Below, in pieces: positions 14,400 through 27,400 of a stretch of 64,000 nucleotides of DNA. Origin of the DNA: Erythrocercus mccallii. Its lineage: Eukaryota; Chordata; Aves; Passeriformes; Dicruridae. Each line of letters opens with the position of its first letter. Position 1 is the first letter of the stretch. The notes beneath the pieces are model-generated. The model did not search any database. It had not been told where the DNA came from and saw only the letters and a program-made list of their open reading frames with translations. Both the position numbers and the translations under genes were made by a program. The DNA lies in the NCBI GenBank assembly GCA_013397435.1, contig VZRG01001329.1:140134-204133 (forward strand), given 5' to 3'.

Positions 14400-15740
14400 G
14401 TGGAATAGCAAATGTATCATCCATAGACATTAAGGAAATGTGGAAAAATTATCCAGGCAACTACAAACTTGCTAGTCTGGCCTGAGAAGTCTGCAACTTT
14501 TTGGAACAAATTCTGAGAGGAAGTATTATCAGACAAGATAGCAGAGAATGTGATAAAAAATGTAGTGTACTTTTAACAAAAGACAATCATGCCAGACTAA
14601 TCCTATAGTATTCTTTGATGTGATTGCTGATCTTATAGGCAAGCCAACTGTGCTAAATCTTATTTATTTGTTTTTCAATGAAGCATTTAGTGATGTGTTC
14701 CATAGGAAATTATTAGTTGAGGAGGAAGTAGGATTTGGTATTGTAAGGCAGATATTGTAAAAGTTGTGATGGGAAGAAAACCTTATTATTGCTTCCAGGG
14801 AAATGAATAATATTCAGTTTAAAGGATTGTGGGGCAAAAAAGAGAGAAAAAAGTGAAGTGCCAATGAAATACATTGCTGTCAACAATGTTGGAGGCAAAG
14901 TTGCATGAAGCGCTGTGATATCTGGGACAGCCTAGGTTTTGAATGATCAGGAATTTCATGGAGTATAGTTGTCATCACTTTGAGAACACCAGCATTAGTT
15001 CTTGTAAAATGTGAGTTTATCAGCCAGAAACTGAGTATAGAAGTAGTAATAGTTACACGTTAAGGGTGGACAACAACTACTGCAGGGCATAGCAGTTGTA
15101 CAGAGGTTCATTGTGAGCTACCTTGTGATCCAGCCGTGAAAAAGGCAAACAGAGTGCAGGCAACTATTTATAGTGGAGGTATGAGCTCTTAATGCTTGTA
15201 AATAAGGCTTTGTATACACATAAGATATAACTTTCAGTCACCCATATTCAACAGAGAGTGGTTTACTGGAGCAGCTTCAAAGAAAGGTTGGCATAGAGGA
15301 CTGGGAAAATGGAGAGTCTATTTTATGAGTAGAGCTGAAAACTGGCTCTTTCAGTTAAATGAAAGCATAGAAAGGAAATAATTGCTGTCCATAAGCAGAT
15401 CACATGGGTAAATAATAAAGGGTAGGAGGGGAAAAGTTAATCCAAAGAACAGTGTTGGTAGCAAAGCAAAACATTAAGTTGGTCACGAATATGGTTAAGA
15501 TTAAATGAAAGATTTCTATTCATGGACAAAACTCTGAAGTTCTGGAAATCCTTTCTAAAAGGACAACAAACCCAACTTTTAAGATGCAGTAAAAACAGCC
15601 TAGGAGTGAGATTAAATGTCATGGTTGTCCAGTTGGGAAGGGTTCTGTTGGATGATTCTGGTATTCCTATGCCCAATGCTCATGTTATGGCTGTACCATG
15701 ATGCTGGTCTGCTCTTATTTGTAGCCCTAGCACTCTCTAA
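14400..15740 (+). mobile_element. Degraded CR1-family LINE (L3-like), reverse transcriptase to 3' part
   Basis: A decayed non-LTR retrotransposon in plus orientation. Blocks in CR1/L3 order: 'aattatccaggcaactacaaacttgctag' (about 14,448-14,476, the residue block before the polymerase core); 'aatcatgccagactaat' (about 14,586-14,602); 'caatgaagcatttagtgatgtgttccat' (about 14,677-14,704, equivalent to the conserved KAFD.V.H stretch); 'ccttgtgatccagccgtgaaaaaggcaaac' (about 15,121-15,150); 'ggagcagcttcaaagaaaggtt' (about 15,269-15,290); and 'atgattctggtattcctatgcccaatg' near 15,652-15,678. Stops and frameshifts break every frame, so it is dead. The 5' part is missing or unrecognisable, and the 3' terminal repeats were not found. 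Family assigned by recall of amniote CR1 consensus order. Confidence 0.75.
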
Positions 15741-18009
15741 AGGAATTGTTGGTTGCACCTCTGAATATAGAAACATATCCTTTACCAATGTTTTATTACT
15801 ATAAAGTAATCTAGCCTGTTGACAAGAATAAGAGCCTAAATTACATAAAATTACTTGGCTTTTTTGGTAACACAAGACCAGATTATAGGCTGGTACATAT
15901 TAACAGACTTAAATCCATAATGGAGTTAGATCAGATCCCTTGTTTTAAGCTTGTTGGTATGGCAACCTATGGCTGAAATTGTCCAAAAAGAGTTTTCTTA
16001 GCACTTCTTAATATCTCTTTGTCTCCAGATCTGTATATGCTTGCTGCTAATTTTCACTGTGTCAACAAATTTGAGGGGTTTGTGGTTGTTCTGTTTGGTT
16101 TTAAAATCTTTTGGTCCCCTAAGTGTACCATTTTTACAAGGGCATCTTATTTTTAAGAATTTAAAGCATCTGCTTTTGTGCTTAATCATAGCTTCTGTGT
16201 CATAGCTTCTGTGTTACTTTAACAAGTTGAATTTTGCTTTTTATGTTGCACCAATTGTGGTCTATGGGCTGTTTAAGGGAAGTTCCACAGAAAATGTGTT
16301 GTCCTTCTACATCAGTATTGTTTGGAAGACTCACCTTAACATTTGAAGCTCATAATGCCAGATATGGCCTTTGAAATAGGCTTTATCACCCTGATCCAGT
16401 CATGTTGGCTTCCTGTTGTTCCCATCTGGATGTGGTTTGGAGGGTTGGGGTGAGACCCGAGGATCTCCATAATGCAAGTGCAATTCCCCAATTCCAGCAG
16501 TAGCAGTGGCATTAATTCCCAGCATGGCTGTTGGGCTCGGCTGGGCTGAGCCCTGCCTCCCTGGCGTCGTCATCGCTTTTTTCCATCCCCAAATAGGTGA
16601 TGAGTAATTACTTGGACTTGATTTATCATTCAGACCATAGTAGTTCTGTTACAAAGTAAACATTTTTGTTGGCTGAGTCCTAATGCAAAGACCATTTCAC
16701 AACCACCTCTTATTTTAGGTTTTAATTGCTTGTCTTTGCTGTCAACTGATGTCCCCCTCCCCCATGCCTGGAGCCCTCCTCCCCTCTCCCCCTTCTCTGG
16801 TATGGGTTTTTTCCTGTTCCCACACTACTAATGTGATGAGCAACAGTTGCAGTATCATGGGGCCCTGTCTGAAGGAGAAGAAAAAAAAGGAAAAAAAAAT
16901 CCCAAACACCACCTTGTTTGCTTTTAGAGCCCTCCCGCCTTTTCAGTAGGGGCTGTGTTAATCCTTGCACTATGAAGGGAAACTCCTATGTAAATCAAAC
17001 CAGTGCTCAGTGCTCTCCTCCTTCCCCCTTCCAGCTCCCATATATTAAGTGATTGTTCTCCTCCCTTAGAAATGACAAATGATTGGTTACTTTACTCTTG
17101 GCTTTCAACATATTTTCTTTACAGCCCAGAATTCTGGGGTTAAATCATGCTTCTTTTTATTCTGTTTCTATTCCCTTGTATTATGCCATACATTCATGCA
17201 AATATATTTTCCATCAACATGCTCAGAATAAGCCAAGGCCTTTCCTTGATTTAAAGATGCAAAAACTAATGCAACTCAACCCAGTGCAGATTGCAACTAT
17301 AATTTTTTTCATTTTTTTCTTTTATTTTTTTCCTTTCCCCTAATGCAGTTTCTGTTTTCGTGCTGCATAGCCTTTTCTGGTTTAGCCTGAACTCCAAGGC
17401 TAGATTTTGATGTCAATGATTAGTATTTCTAATCGGTTGAACAAGGACAATGTCCCTTCTGCTGTGCAGAGGACACAAAGGCCCAGGCACTGATTCTGCT
17501 TCCCCTTGAAGCATTTTGGCTCCACTGGGCCTTTTCCCCTGTTGCTGTAAATCAGGGGAAATTCCACCCATCCCTGGGGTTAGAGATTAGAGCTGCAACC
17601 GTAGGGGGGCTCTGGTTGCCCAAGGTGAGCAAAACAGAGAAGCCCATGTGCACCTCCAGCCTGGGCTCTGCTCTTTGCTGTGAACAGGGGCTCTGGTGGT
17701 CTCCCTTTGGTGCTGGCTCAGCAGCTGCGGATTTGCTGCTCTGGGGGAAATGACTCTGGATTTCCACCTGTAAAGCAGATTCCAGGGCTTTGTTCTGCCC
17801 TGACAAGGCAAACTTTGCTTCTGGCAGCCCATGCCTGCTTGGCTCCTGGCAGCATCTGAGGGGCAGAGGCTGAGGGCCCCGTCCAACTTTCTTTGATATT
17901 AGTGGGAGTTTGCAGTTCTTCTATGCCCTCAGGATGGATCCATGAAGTGGTCGTACAGGTTCAGGCTTCACTTCTTTTATTTTTCCTGAAACAGTTAGTA
18001 AGTTAATTT
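15741..18009. other. Non-coding stretch, no gene recognised
   Basis: Holds a 14-bp perfect duplication (16,187-16,214) and pyrimidine-rich or A-rich tracts near 16,757-16,800 and 16,876-16,900. Near 17,395-17,600 words such as 'gtaaatcaggggaaattccac' resemble old amniote interspersed repeats, not firmly assigned. No gene was seen. Confidence 0.45.
16187..16214. repeat. Perfect 14-bp tandem duplication
   Basis: The unit 'catagcttctgtgt' occurs twice head to tail (16,187-16,200 and 16,201-16,214) with no mismatch, which suggests a recent slippage-type duplication. Confidence 0.9.
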
Positions 18010-18470
18010 ACATGAGATGTGCACCCTGGCAAATGCCATCTCCTAGCTATTGTTTCAGCTAAGCAGCTGTCATTTGCGTAACATTATGCATCCTTCATTG
18101 TACCATGCTAATTTTTTGAGGGGCAATTTTTCTACAATGAGCACTGCGGCTTCTAACAGAAACCTCTTTATGGCATTGGCCCCGGGGAGCTGCAAGCCCT
18201 GCCAAAGCAAACAAAGGCTTATTGCTCCAACTGGGCATGTCTGTGCCTTTAATACAGCGTGAAGTTCACAGAACACTGCATCCAATCTGCACATAGTTAA
18301 CACCTGGTCCAATGCCTTCTGGCAATTAATCAAGATATCAATCAGTGGTGACAAAAATTAATAAATAACCCATGCTTGCATATTGCACATTCTCAGAACG
18401 GGAGAATTTGCATTGACACTTACAGCCCATTTACATTTTTTGACTGAGTTTTCAGTGTGTGATACCGTAC
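18010..18470. promoter_or_regulatory. Candidate conserved non-coding block (unverified)
   Basis: The segment is dense in transcription-factor-like words. These include a bZIP/C-EBP-like 'ttgcgtaa' (about 18,074-18,081), 'aacaaaggct' (SOX-like, about 18,211-18,220), 'caattaatcaagatatcaatca' (about 18,321-18,342, homeodomain and TALE-like) and 'aatttgcat' (about 18,405-18,413). It lacks homopolymers and repeat signatures. This is pattern-based inference only; alignment to other amniotes would decide it. Confidence 0.25.
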
Positions 18471-21400
18471 AATACAATAATTACTGATGCGTATAAGTAA
18501 CTGGTACCTTGGACACTTATGAAAGAGTATTAAAAGTCATATTGGTCTATCATGATGAAAAAAGCTTCGACCTCATTGAATTACAGTCCCAAACTTTGAT
18601 GTAGGACCACAAAACTCTACTGCAGCAGATGCATCAATGGGGCTAGCCTATTTTTGTCTTCTCTCAAAAGCAGTGGAGTGGCTTGGGGTTGAACATGGCA
18701 TATTCTTATCTTGCTAATTAATGGGAATGTTTTCCTATACCTTAAGCTAAATTCCACTGTTACACCTTTGTTAACTCTGAACAACTACCCAGACTTTTCC
18801 CCTTTTGAAGTAACTTGGAAGCTAGCCACAACTTCAAAGGAAGGAAGATCTGTTCCTCTCTTCATTTAGAATACATAAAAGTACTCTGGACTATGTTTAA
18901 TTTATCAAAACAGAGGCAGCACTTTGCAAATATAGGTGCACAGTCATTTGTACTGGCCACGCGAAGGTGTTATCAAAGGAGTGGCTTGTCTGCCCTGAAA
19001 ATAGAAATCACTTGGTTGGATATGAACAAAGGTATCCTCTCTTTTATAAAAGCTGGTACTTGTTCTCTAGTGATGCAAGAAAATATTCCTGGCAAAGCAA
19101 GTAGCTTTTGTTATCCTATTTTGAAGTCCTCTACTACAATGGTCAGAAATGGTAATTATAAATCCCCGTCACAAACAGTTGTTCTCCTTTGCAGCCCGAG
19201 AGGCCGTGGCTGTACAGACCTGGAGTTAAATATTTGCTGCTGCTTTTAGGTCAAGGTTGAAGCTCATTAGCGGTGCAGGGGTGGGGAGTTTGTTGTGCTT
19301 TCACAGCATGTTTCTGTCCTACCTGCTCTGTGAATGAGCAGAGCTCTCCTTGGGTGTCAGCTGGGGTAATTAAACTCGCTGATGAATGTCATGGCTTTCA
19401 AAGAGAGGGTCATGCGTGGCCAGGTACAACCAGGAGCAGGCAAGGAGGAGTTGTACCCTGTACTGACCTACTGCGCTGCCCTACTCTCTCTTGAGCAATA
19501 ATTTGGCTATCGTGCCACACTGGGTAGTGGCTTTCCAATGTGGGTAAATACAGCCTTGGAAATAGCAGTTTTGGTGGGTCCCAGTGCAAGTGTGAAATCC
19601 TGTCAGGACCTGCTAGAACTGAGTAAATGTGACAGTTTCATAATAGTCTGGTACATGAAACAAGAACATAATTCTGCTACCTGAACCCAAACTATGGTAT
19701 CTTTAAAAGATAACTTCTGAAATAGTTCTGGTTTGGCTTCTGAATTATTTGGAGTATAACAGTGCCTATGAACTTCATGATTTAAATACTTTTCAGAACA
19801 AAGAGACAAGAACATTTAAATTAGCTTAGTAGAAAGGCATTTAACATAAAGAGAGCAATAAAAATACATCACCTGTCACATGTGATCTTTATATGACCTT
19901 AGCCACAGAACAATAAATATTACATAACCACACTAAAAGCAGTTTTTAACATCATATATTTATATTTAATAAGTCGTGATTTTCTTTCCTTCAAGATGCA
20001 ATTTTGATGAGACACTTTAAGTGTGTGATCTAAAGGCAAAAACTTTGTGACTGGTTATGTAATGCTTCTAGTGGGGCATCATTTAAAGACTGAATGAAAA
20101 CACAGTCACTTTGTTTTACTCTGTGTCTTGCCAGTCTAATAGAGAAGTAACTATACAGTCCTTTTTAAATACAATTTTATGTTTTCTACTTTTTTTGTGT
20201 GTTTGCCTGTTGGGCAACTCTTCACCTAGATGCATAAAATTACACTTGCTGAATACTGCATAGTTCAAGTGATCAGTTGCTACCCCCACTTATCAGTTTA
20301 ACTGTTAGATTTGCACTTGTAGTCTATAAAAGAAAAATATTGCAGGCTAGTTAGACTTTAATTGTCCCTTTTAAATTAATTACGTGAGATTCATGTTGCA
20401 GTATAAAAACGCAACAAGGGAAATCAAAGTATCCTCCTTTAAATTAAATTAACTTTTAATTACATTAGAAAGCCAAATACTACAACTGTAATTATTTTTT
20501 ATTGAAGGAAGGCTGATTTTTTTTGCAGGTGCTGTCCTGTCTTACTAGCTTTTGGGGGGGGGCAGTATCTATTAAAAATAGATTTGTACAAAGGAAAAGC
20601 TGATAGTACTTTCTGTAAAATATAGGCAATAAATATTCAAAGTCTAAAATAATCAAATTTCTGTTTTTTGACTCATGTAAGCTTCCTTCAAATCTTCTGG
20701 AATTTTATACTGGCCATTTTTTAGATTCATGTTGTCTCTCCTTAGATAATGCCCATAAATATGTAATATATAGTGAATTCATTAATCCAGCTGGGGAGAA
20801 GACAAGTTTGCCCCTTCTTTCCCCAACAAGTTATAACTATTCTGCGCAATCAGCCTTTAGGCACTCGTCAGCTGAAATGGAAAAAATATTTAATAAGAGA
20901 AGCTCAATAGCCTGCAGATCTCTGATGTCTGAGATGACTTCAACTCTTGTGATGAGCTGCATTTAACCTAAGAAATATTATTTAATTCCACTTCAAAAGT
21001 ATACTGAAATCTTTGATATATGGTCTGTGGTCTATTAAGCTTGATCCTGGCCTGACCTCTTAAAGGAAGAAAAGCTTTGTTTCTTTTTAAAATGCACAAC
21101 CAAACAAAGCAGAAATTTCTATGTGGGTTCCAGTAGTTACGGCTTCAAAAATGAAAAGCATTTAAATACAGGCTTTACTTAAGTGTTTCCATTGTCTTAT
21201 TGACTCCACAGTCTAGATGTTTCTTTCTTGCCTGTTGGGAAACATTGACCTCAAAATTGCTCCTCGCATTGGAGTTCCCTGGTTGACTTCAGAGGATGTT
21301 ACTCGAATGAAGCCATCTGAACTATGCTTGCCTAGAGGGGCCAAATAAAATAAATTTGGATGTGGCTAAATTAAGCTCTTAGCCACTTGATGCTCTCATG

Positions 21401-24400
21401 TGCGAAGAAAGGGGCAGTAGCTATGCCAGAGGGAGTAAGCGTTCTAGAAAGACTAATGGGGAGAAAGTATATTTAGTATATAGGCTGGATGATCAGCTGT
21501 ATGTTGTGTGTACATACAGCAAGGGACATTCTGTAATATACTGGAGGTCCCTTCTTCGTCTTTCAAAGAATATGACTGAAGGACTGGAAGAGATATCTGT
21601 TGCATCTCTGAATTTGGTTTCCTGTTTTAGAGATAACCACATCTATTTATCAAACTGTAAGAAAAAAGAATTAGTTCTTTCCTCCTGCCTTGTAATGATG
21701 GGCTATCACACCTGGTGGGTAGTTACCTTCAATTCACAGTGTACATTACCTCATGACAAGTTCATACCCAGTTCTCATGTCCCAGTTTTTCATTTGACTA
21801 AATAACTCTTCTTCCTCCATGATGCTTATCTCTGACCTCTATAAAGAGCAGTCATAACCTTTCTAGCCAATGTTTTGATAGGCTTGCCATACCACACTGT
21901 TTGAGAGTTCTGCACAGCGTTTTTTAAAGGTTTGCCAGTAATCTGAGACTGATACATGGTAAAAGAGAACACTTCACTGCTTATCACCTCGATCCTGGGT
22001 GGCTGTAGGGTGGAGTGAAGGGACTTGTCTGGTTAGAAGAACAATCATGTGGTATTAAGGTCATCACAGACTCTGTAATTACAAAGGAATGGGAGATTTG
22101 ATCATCAGCTAGACAGTTACAGTTGGATATGTGGTGACCTCAAAACAGCTGGGTGACTTTTGGTTGACAAAGTAATTGATAATAGTTGAGAAGAAACCTT
22201 TGGTCATGGTGTATTTGACATTGGTGTAGGAGAGAGTTTTAGAGAGTTAATTTCTGAATGCTTCAACAGAAGGTCTGTCTCTGATAGTTTTCCCTGGATG
22301 TTTCCCAGTGTTATGTGGTGCAGGGAGGGCAAGGTAATCGCAGATTCTCCAAAGTGTAGCTAAGCAGGTATGGCAGAGCAGAGAGAGGTTAAGCTTGGTT
22401 AGGTGTTTGTAGACATCTTGAGGAAGAGAAGAGAGTGCAAGAAAGCTGGGTGAAGCATCAATCAAAATAGAACCTACTTCAGGGCATACAGGAAAAAAAA
22501 ATCAGAATCATAATTAATCTTGAGAAACTGATGGGAAATGAAGAACTTGCAAATTGGAGACATCTGCCAAAGATGTGGATAAAGCAAAGAATTACAATAG
22601 AGGGTGGGATGCAAAGTTTAATCGAATTAAGGGGGGCAAGGGATGTGGCAATATATTATGTGAAGTCAGTGGCATGTGAGGTTAAGTTAAAGTAAGTGAA
22701 AGCAAGGCATGACCAGAGAGGTTGGAAAGCAAAGTTGTGCTTGATGGTCTTCTACAAACCTTAGTAAGAGGAAAGGTTTAGAAGGAGCCTAAAACACTGC
22801 ACTATATACGGACATAATCATAACCTGAGCCTTTGCATATAAACCTGCTTTCTGATGTACTGGGCACTTCTAGGTAAAAGAGGGGTACAAAAATTTGGTC
22901 CAAGACAGATTTAAAAAGGGATATTTTATCTGCTCCCATACAGAGTAATCAAAGCTGCAAAAGGACGTAGTTTATGGAAAAGCAGTTTCTTGATATTGTA
23001 TATATGTTTTTTAAAGCAGCACATTTTAATGAATCTAAGTGGTTCATTCAATGTTATGAGAAATGTAGCATTTTAGTCACAGAGTGATGATAACTGAGCA
23101 AGAAGTATCAGAACTCTTCTGAATTACCTTCAGTGCATAAAGGCACAGTAGAGAGTGACAGAGTGATGCAAAAATTAAGGAAAAATGTGATCAGTTAAAT
23201 GTAGTAGTTGAGACAACTCTGCCTTAAAATAAAGGGAAGAAAATCTCTTTAGGTACCATGAAAAATGCTTCAAAACCTGTTTCAAAAGACATGTATCGTT
23301 TTCTTGCCTCCAAGGTCAGTTAGGTGAAGGAAAGCAAAGAATTGGATTTGAGGGCTCATTTCATCAGAAGAAAGTATCAAGTTTGATTTAGCTCCTGTGT
23401 TACTTAACATGCTAGTGGTCGGCAGGATGTGTGGGGAAAGAGGGAGGTAGCAGCATTTCCCAGCTGACGCAAATGTGGTGAGTGCTTTCTTTAAAGTAGT
23501 GAGGTGGGGAAGGTGGGCAGCAATGTTTACACATGGATCTCTCTGCAGTATTTCTGCTTTGCACCTAGATCTTACACAGGAGCTTCTGCAGAACAACACT
23601 GGTTTTCTCCTACCATGGTGAAGCACAATGCTTACTGGTGCAAGGCTTATATTGATTTGCATTGGTGCTGGATAGGTTATATTTATTGTCTAGAATCCCA
23701 TTAATTTTCTTAGGCTAGAAAATATTGCTTAAGATATTTTAATATTCTACTGTAACAGGAGGTCCCAAGTAAGTTAAAAATTTATATGAAATCTAAATTG
23801 TGTAGGGACTTAGTTTTGCACTAATGGAGGTGAGGCAAAATTTCCTTTAACCATAACAGCAACAGGTTCAGGACCTTTTATTAGTCACCTTTTAACTCAA
23901 TTGATGTGGTTAGAAATTGCATGTGTGCTTTTTCTTTTTCTTTCAAACAAGTAACAAAAGCTGAATTAGGCTGCAGTGATGAAATCTGAATCATTTCCTC
24001 CTCAGACTAAACTTGCTAAACTGGTACAATCTGGAGAGTGATGTAATGAGGAAAAAACCTGTTGTTTGTCTCTTGATACAGTTCTTGAAAAAAATCATTG
24101 CTACGTAATACAAATATAGTCATCACCTTTTATATCCTTTCACCATTGCTGATATTGGAACCCTTCCAAATAAGTAGCATTCCAAAATTGGCTGTAGCCT
24201 TCTTCATAGTTTACCTACTTAATTGTAGGTTAAACTGGCTTATTTTTCTTTTCCTTTTTTTCCCTTCTGCTTTTAAATAAAGCACTACTGTTTAAAAGGT
24301 TGTTTCAACAAGCTGTATAACAATATTTTCATTCATTGTTATAATAGAAATATCTATCTTTAATTTTGTTTTTGCATTGATTTAGAGCTCCATAGTATCT

Positions 24401-27400
24401 TGGCTAGACTTCCTTTAGTCACGTATTGCTACAGTTTTGATGCTAAAATAAGAAACTGAGGAACTTGAATTATTCATGGGAGACTCCATTTAGGACTCAC
24501 AGCTAAAACACACAGGAGTGTAGAAGTTCAGAGGTGGTGGGTTTTTTTGGGTTTTTTTTGTTTGTTTTGTTTGATTTTTTTTTTTATTATTTTTAATAAA
24601 AGACAAAGCAACTTGAACCAGCTGGGTAACCTGTGGTAAGCTATAAATTGTGGATGTCTTTGACAAAGATGATAGAGATGAGCCAATGTTGTATAAACGA
24701 AACACTCAAGTTCTTAAACTGTCTGGCACACATGCTTTCCCAGAAAAGTAATCAGCTTTAGGAATGAATTCTTTATTTCTGTTCTGCAATTCTATCATGA
24801 TTGCCAAACTTATTTATCAGAAAATGGAGAGAGCTTGAGGCAAGATAATTTATATTATTTTTAAGCATGAACTCAAAATGAAAATCTTCTGTAAATTTTA
24901 CCCAATGACAATTTAACTTATGCGAATTTGTTATATAACACCAGCCTTACACAGGCATTGCATTGCAGAAGTGATGAATTGCTTCAAAAGAGGAAAGGTA
25001 GCCTCCTGCATTAAGAGCCCAGCAGCAGGGGTCAGGAGATGCTAGTTCTGTTTTTTATCCTGCCTCTGATTTGATATATCACCATGGGAAAGTTTTTGAA
25101 AAAGACACTGGCCTTGATCCTGGAATAGGTGCTTTATGGGTAATCCTCTGAACAAACACTGCTTCTGTGCCTTTCTGACTCTAACAGAGGCTCCTATTCA
25201 AATGGAGCTCATTGGAGGAATAGGGTGATGGTGAAGATACCCTCTTTGCACAGATGGAAGAAAAATCATAATACTTCCTTATGTAGCTGGGGAATTCGTT
25301 TTAGAGTATTCTGAGCTCTCAAATGGGAGAGGCTTGTAATGTGACAATAATAGATTTTAACTGAAGAGCAATCTCTGGTGTCAGAAATGTGAATAGACCT
25401 TATCAAGGTACATGAAATGCCATGTAGGAATTTCTTATGCAAACTCTTCATAGGGAAAGATTTCTTGAGAATAATGAGTTGTAGGTGGCTGGAATATTGT
25501 GTAGCGTCAGGATGATACAAAGCAGAAATGGGAGAGCAATTACAACAGATAAAATAATGAGAATAGAGAGACTGTTGTGGGAAATGGTAAAGTGTCAATC
25601 TTGGCTACAATAGAGAGACAGCAGCTTGTTACTTAAAGGCAAAACAGACAGGATTTTTTTTTTTTTTTTGTGAATCCACAGCCCAATTTGGCATTACAGT
25701 GTGAACTGGAGGGTGGTGGGGTGGGGGGTCGTGTTGGTTGTTACATTCCTTTTTTTTTTTCTCATCTTCTTTTTGAATGTTCCAAGTCTTGCAAAGAACA
25801 GGTTTTAACAGAAGAAATAAATTTTGGCTTAGCACGTATGGTCAAGTAATTTGAATAGATGCAGAACTGAAACATATCAGCTTATTATTAGATGTACTTT
25901 GTGTGCTGTCCTGTGAGAGCATTATCCAAAGGTGCTTTACCTCCTGCAGGCTTGATTCATTCCAGCAACAGGCTCATGCAGTAGATGTTTTGCGTATGCC
26001 ACTATCATGTGGTTCAGCATTCAGCTAAATCTATGTAATTGCTTCATACAATACAAAAGAATTCTGCTCATTCAGTCATGAATAGCACATATGCAAAATC
26101 TTTCTTGGGAAAGGGTGATCAGCTAATCTGAATTTCTGCATGGCACAAGCTGTAGGGTGTCACTGTAATAATTATATTCTGCACTAGTCTAGTATGCTAC
26201 TGGTACCAGTTGAGGAGTCGTGGTGACGTTGGAGCACATCTTTCAGAGAAATATCTACCGTTGCAGTTGTAAGTTCTTCAAATGGTTTAAAAGTGGCACT
26301 GCTTTTCTAGACTGAAGTTGTCTGACACTTACAGGGCTGAGTGTCAAACATTTGTGAGATGTGGAGTTTTTTGAAATAGCTTTTTATGCCAATGAAAAGT
26401 TGAAAATAATAATTTTCAGGAATTTATGGAAGAAAGAGTTGGGGAAGGAGTAAGACAAGGACAGAGATCAATCACATCTTTATTTCTTGCCCCCATGTCT
26501 GTGAAGACTGGACATCTCAGTGACTAAGTCATAAACCCAGGGTTTAAGATACTCTGATGCAGTTCTTTGCTGGGTAAGAGACAGAATAGGAATTTGAAAC
26601 TTGCTGGCTACTTGGGGCATTCTAGTACAGAACTGAACTACTCTCTCTCTATTTGAGAATAACATATGAAATTAATTGCTGAGTAACTTGATGATATATT
26701 AGGAACAAGACTTTTTTTATACCATGCTCGAGAATATTTTGCTAATGGGTTCAGAGGCTTTTATATAATCATCTTTGTTTTATTTTCTGGAGGTGGGCAA
26801 AAAAGGAAGTATTGTTATCACTACTTCTGCATTTCCCATGGCCCCAAAACCCAACTAATGACCAGTCTTGACAAGTTCATTTCTGTGGAAGACATTATCT
26901 TACTTCCAATTCACTACCACCCACAGATGACACTTTACAAAATGTCACTGTTACATAATTGATAATCACTCAACAACTGAGAAAATGGAACTTGGAAAGA
27001 GGCAACATTTCTGTGTCCAGAGAGGAAATTCTCTTTCAGCTACTCCATCCCAGAGTGGATAAAGGTGACTGTTCTACAAGTTAGGAAAGAGTTCATTTTT
27101 TGCATGGAGACATCTTTCCAAAAGGATGATCATAAAATTAAAAAAAAAAAAGGAGGAAGAAATAGCTATTTCATACTTATTAAATAAAGTGATGCTCATC
27201 TCAAATGTATCTTGCCTTCTAGAGAACAAAGACCTTAAGAAAATCCAAAGCGAACACTCCCTCACAGGGGATGCAATATGCTGAAGGAGAACCTTGACAA
27301 ATTTCAGTGGTATATTAAAGCTGGGACGCTGGAGACAGGAAGTGTGAAAGATATGTTTTTCCCTCAGGTATTATATATGGATAATTCCACTGTAACTGGA

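Noticed and set aside
18815..19249. 144-codon plus-strand open frame
   Set aside because: No domain, no flanking splice sites; treated as chance.
21541..21590. 'ggaggtcccttcttcg' considered as a CR1 3' end
   Set aside because: Lacks the preceding 'tagatgatct' block and the terminal short repeats.
21398..21805. 135-codon plus-strand open frame
   Set aside because: No domain seen and no supporting context.
25654..25835. T-runs considered as tails of processed pseudogenes on the minus strand
   Set aside because: No gene-like body and no target-site duplications found beside them.
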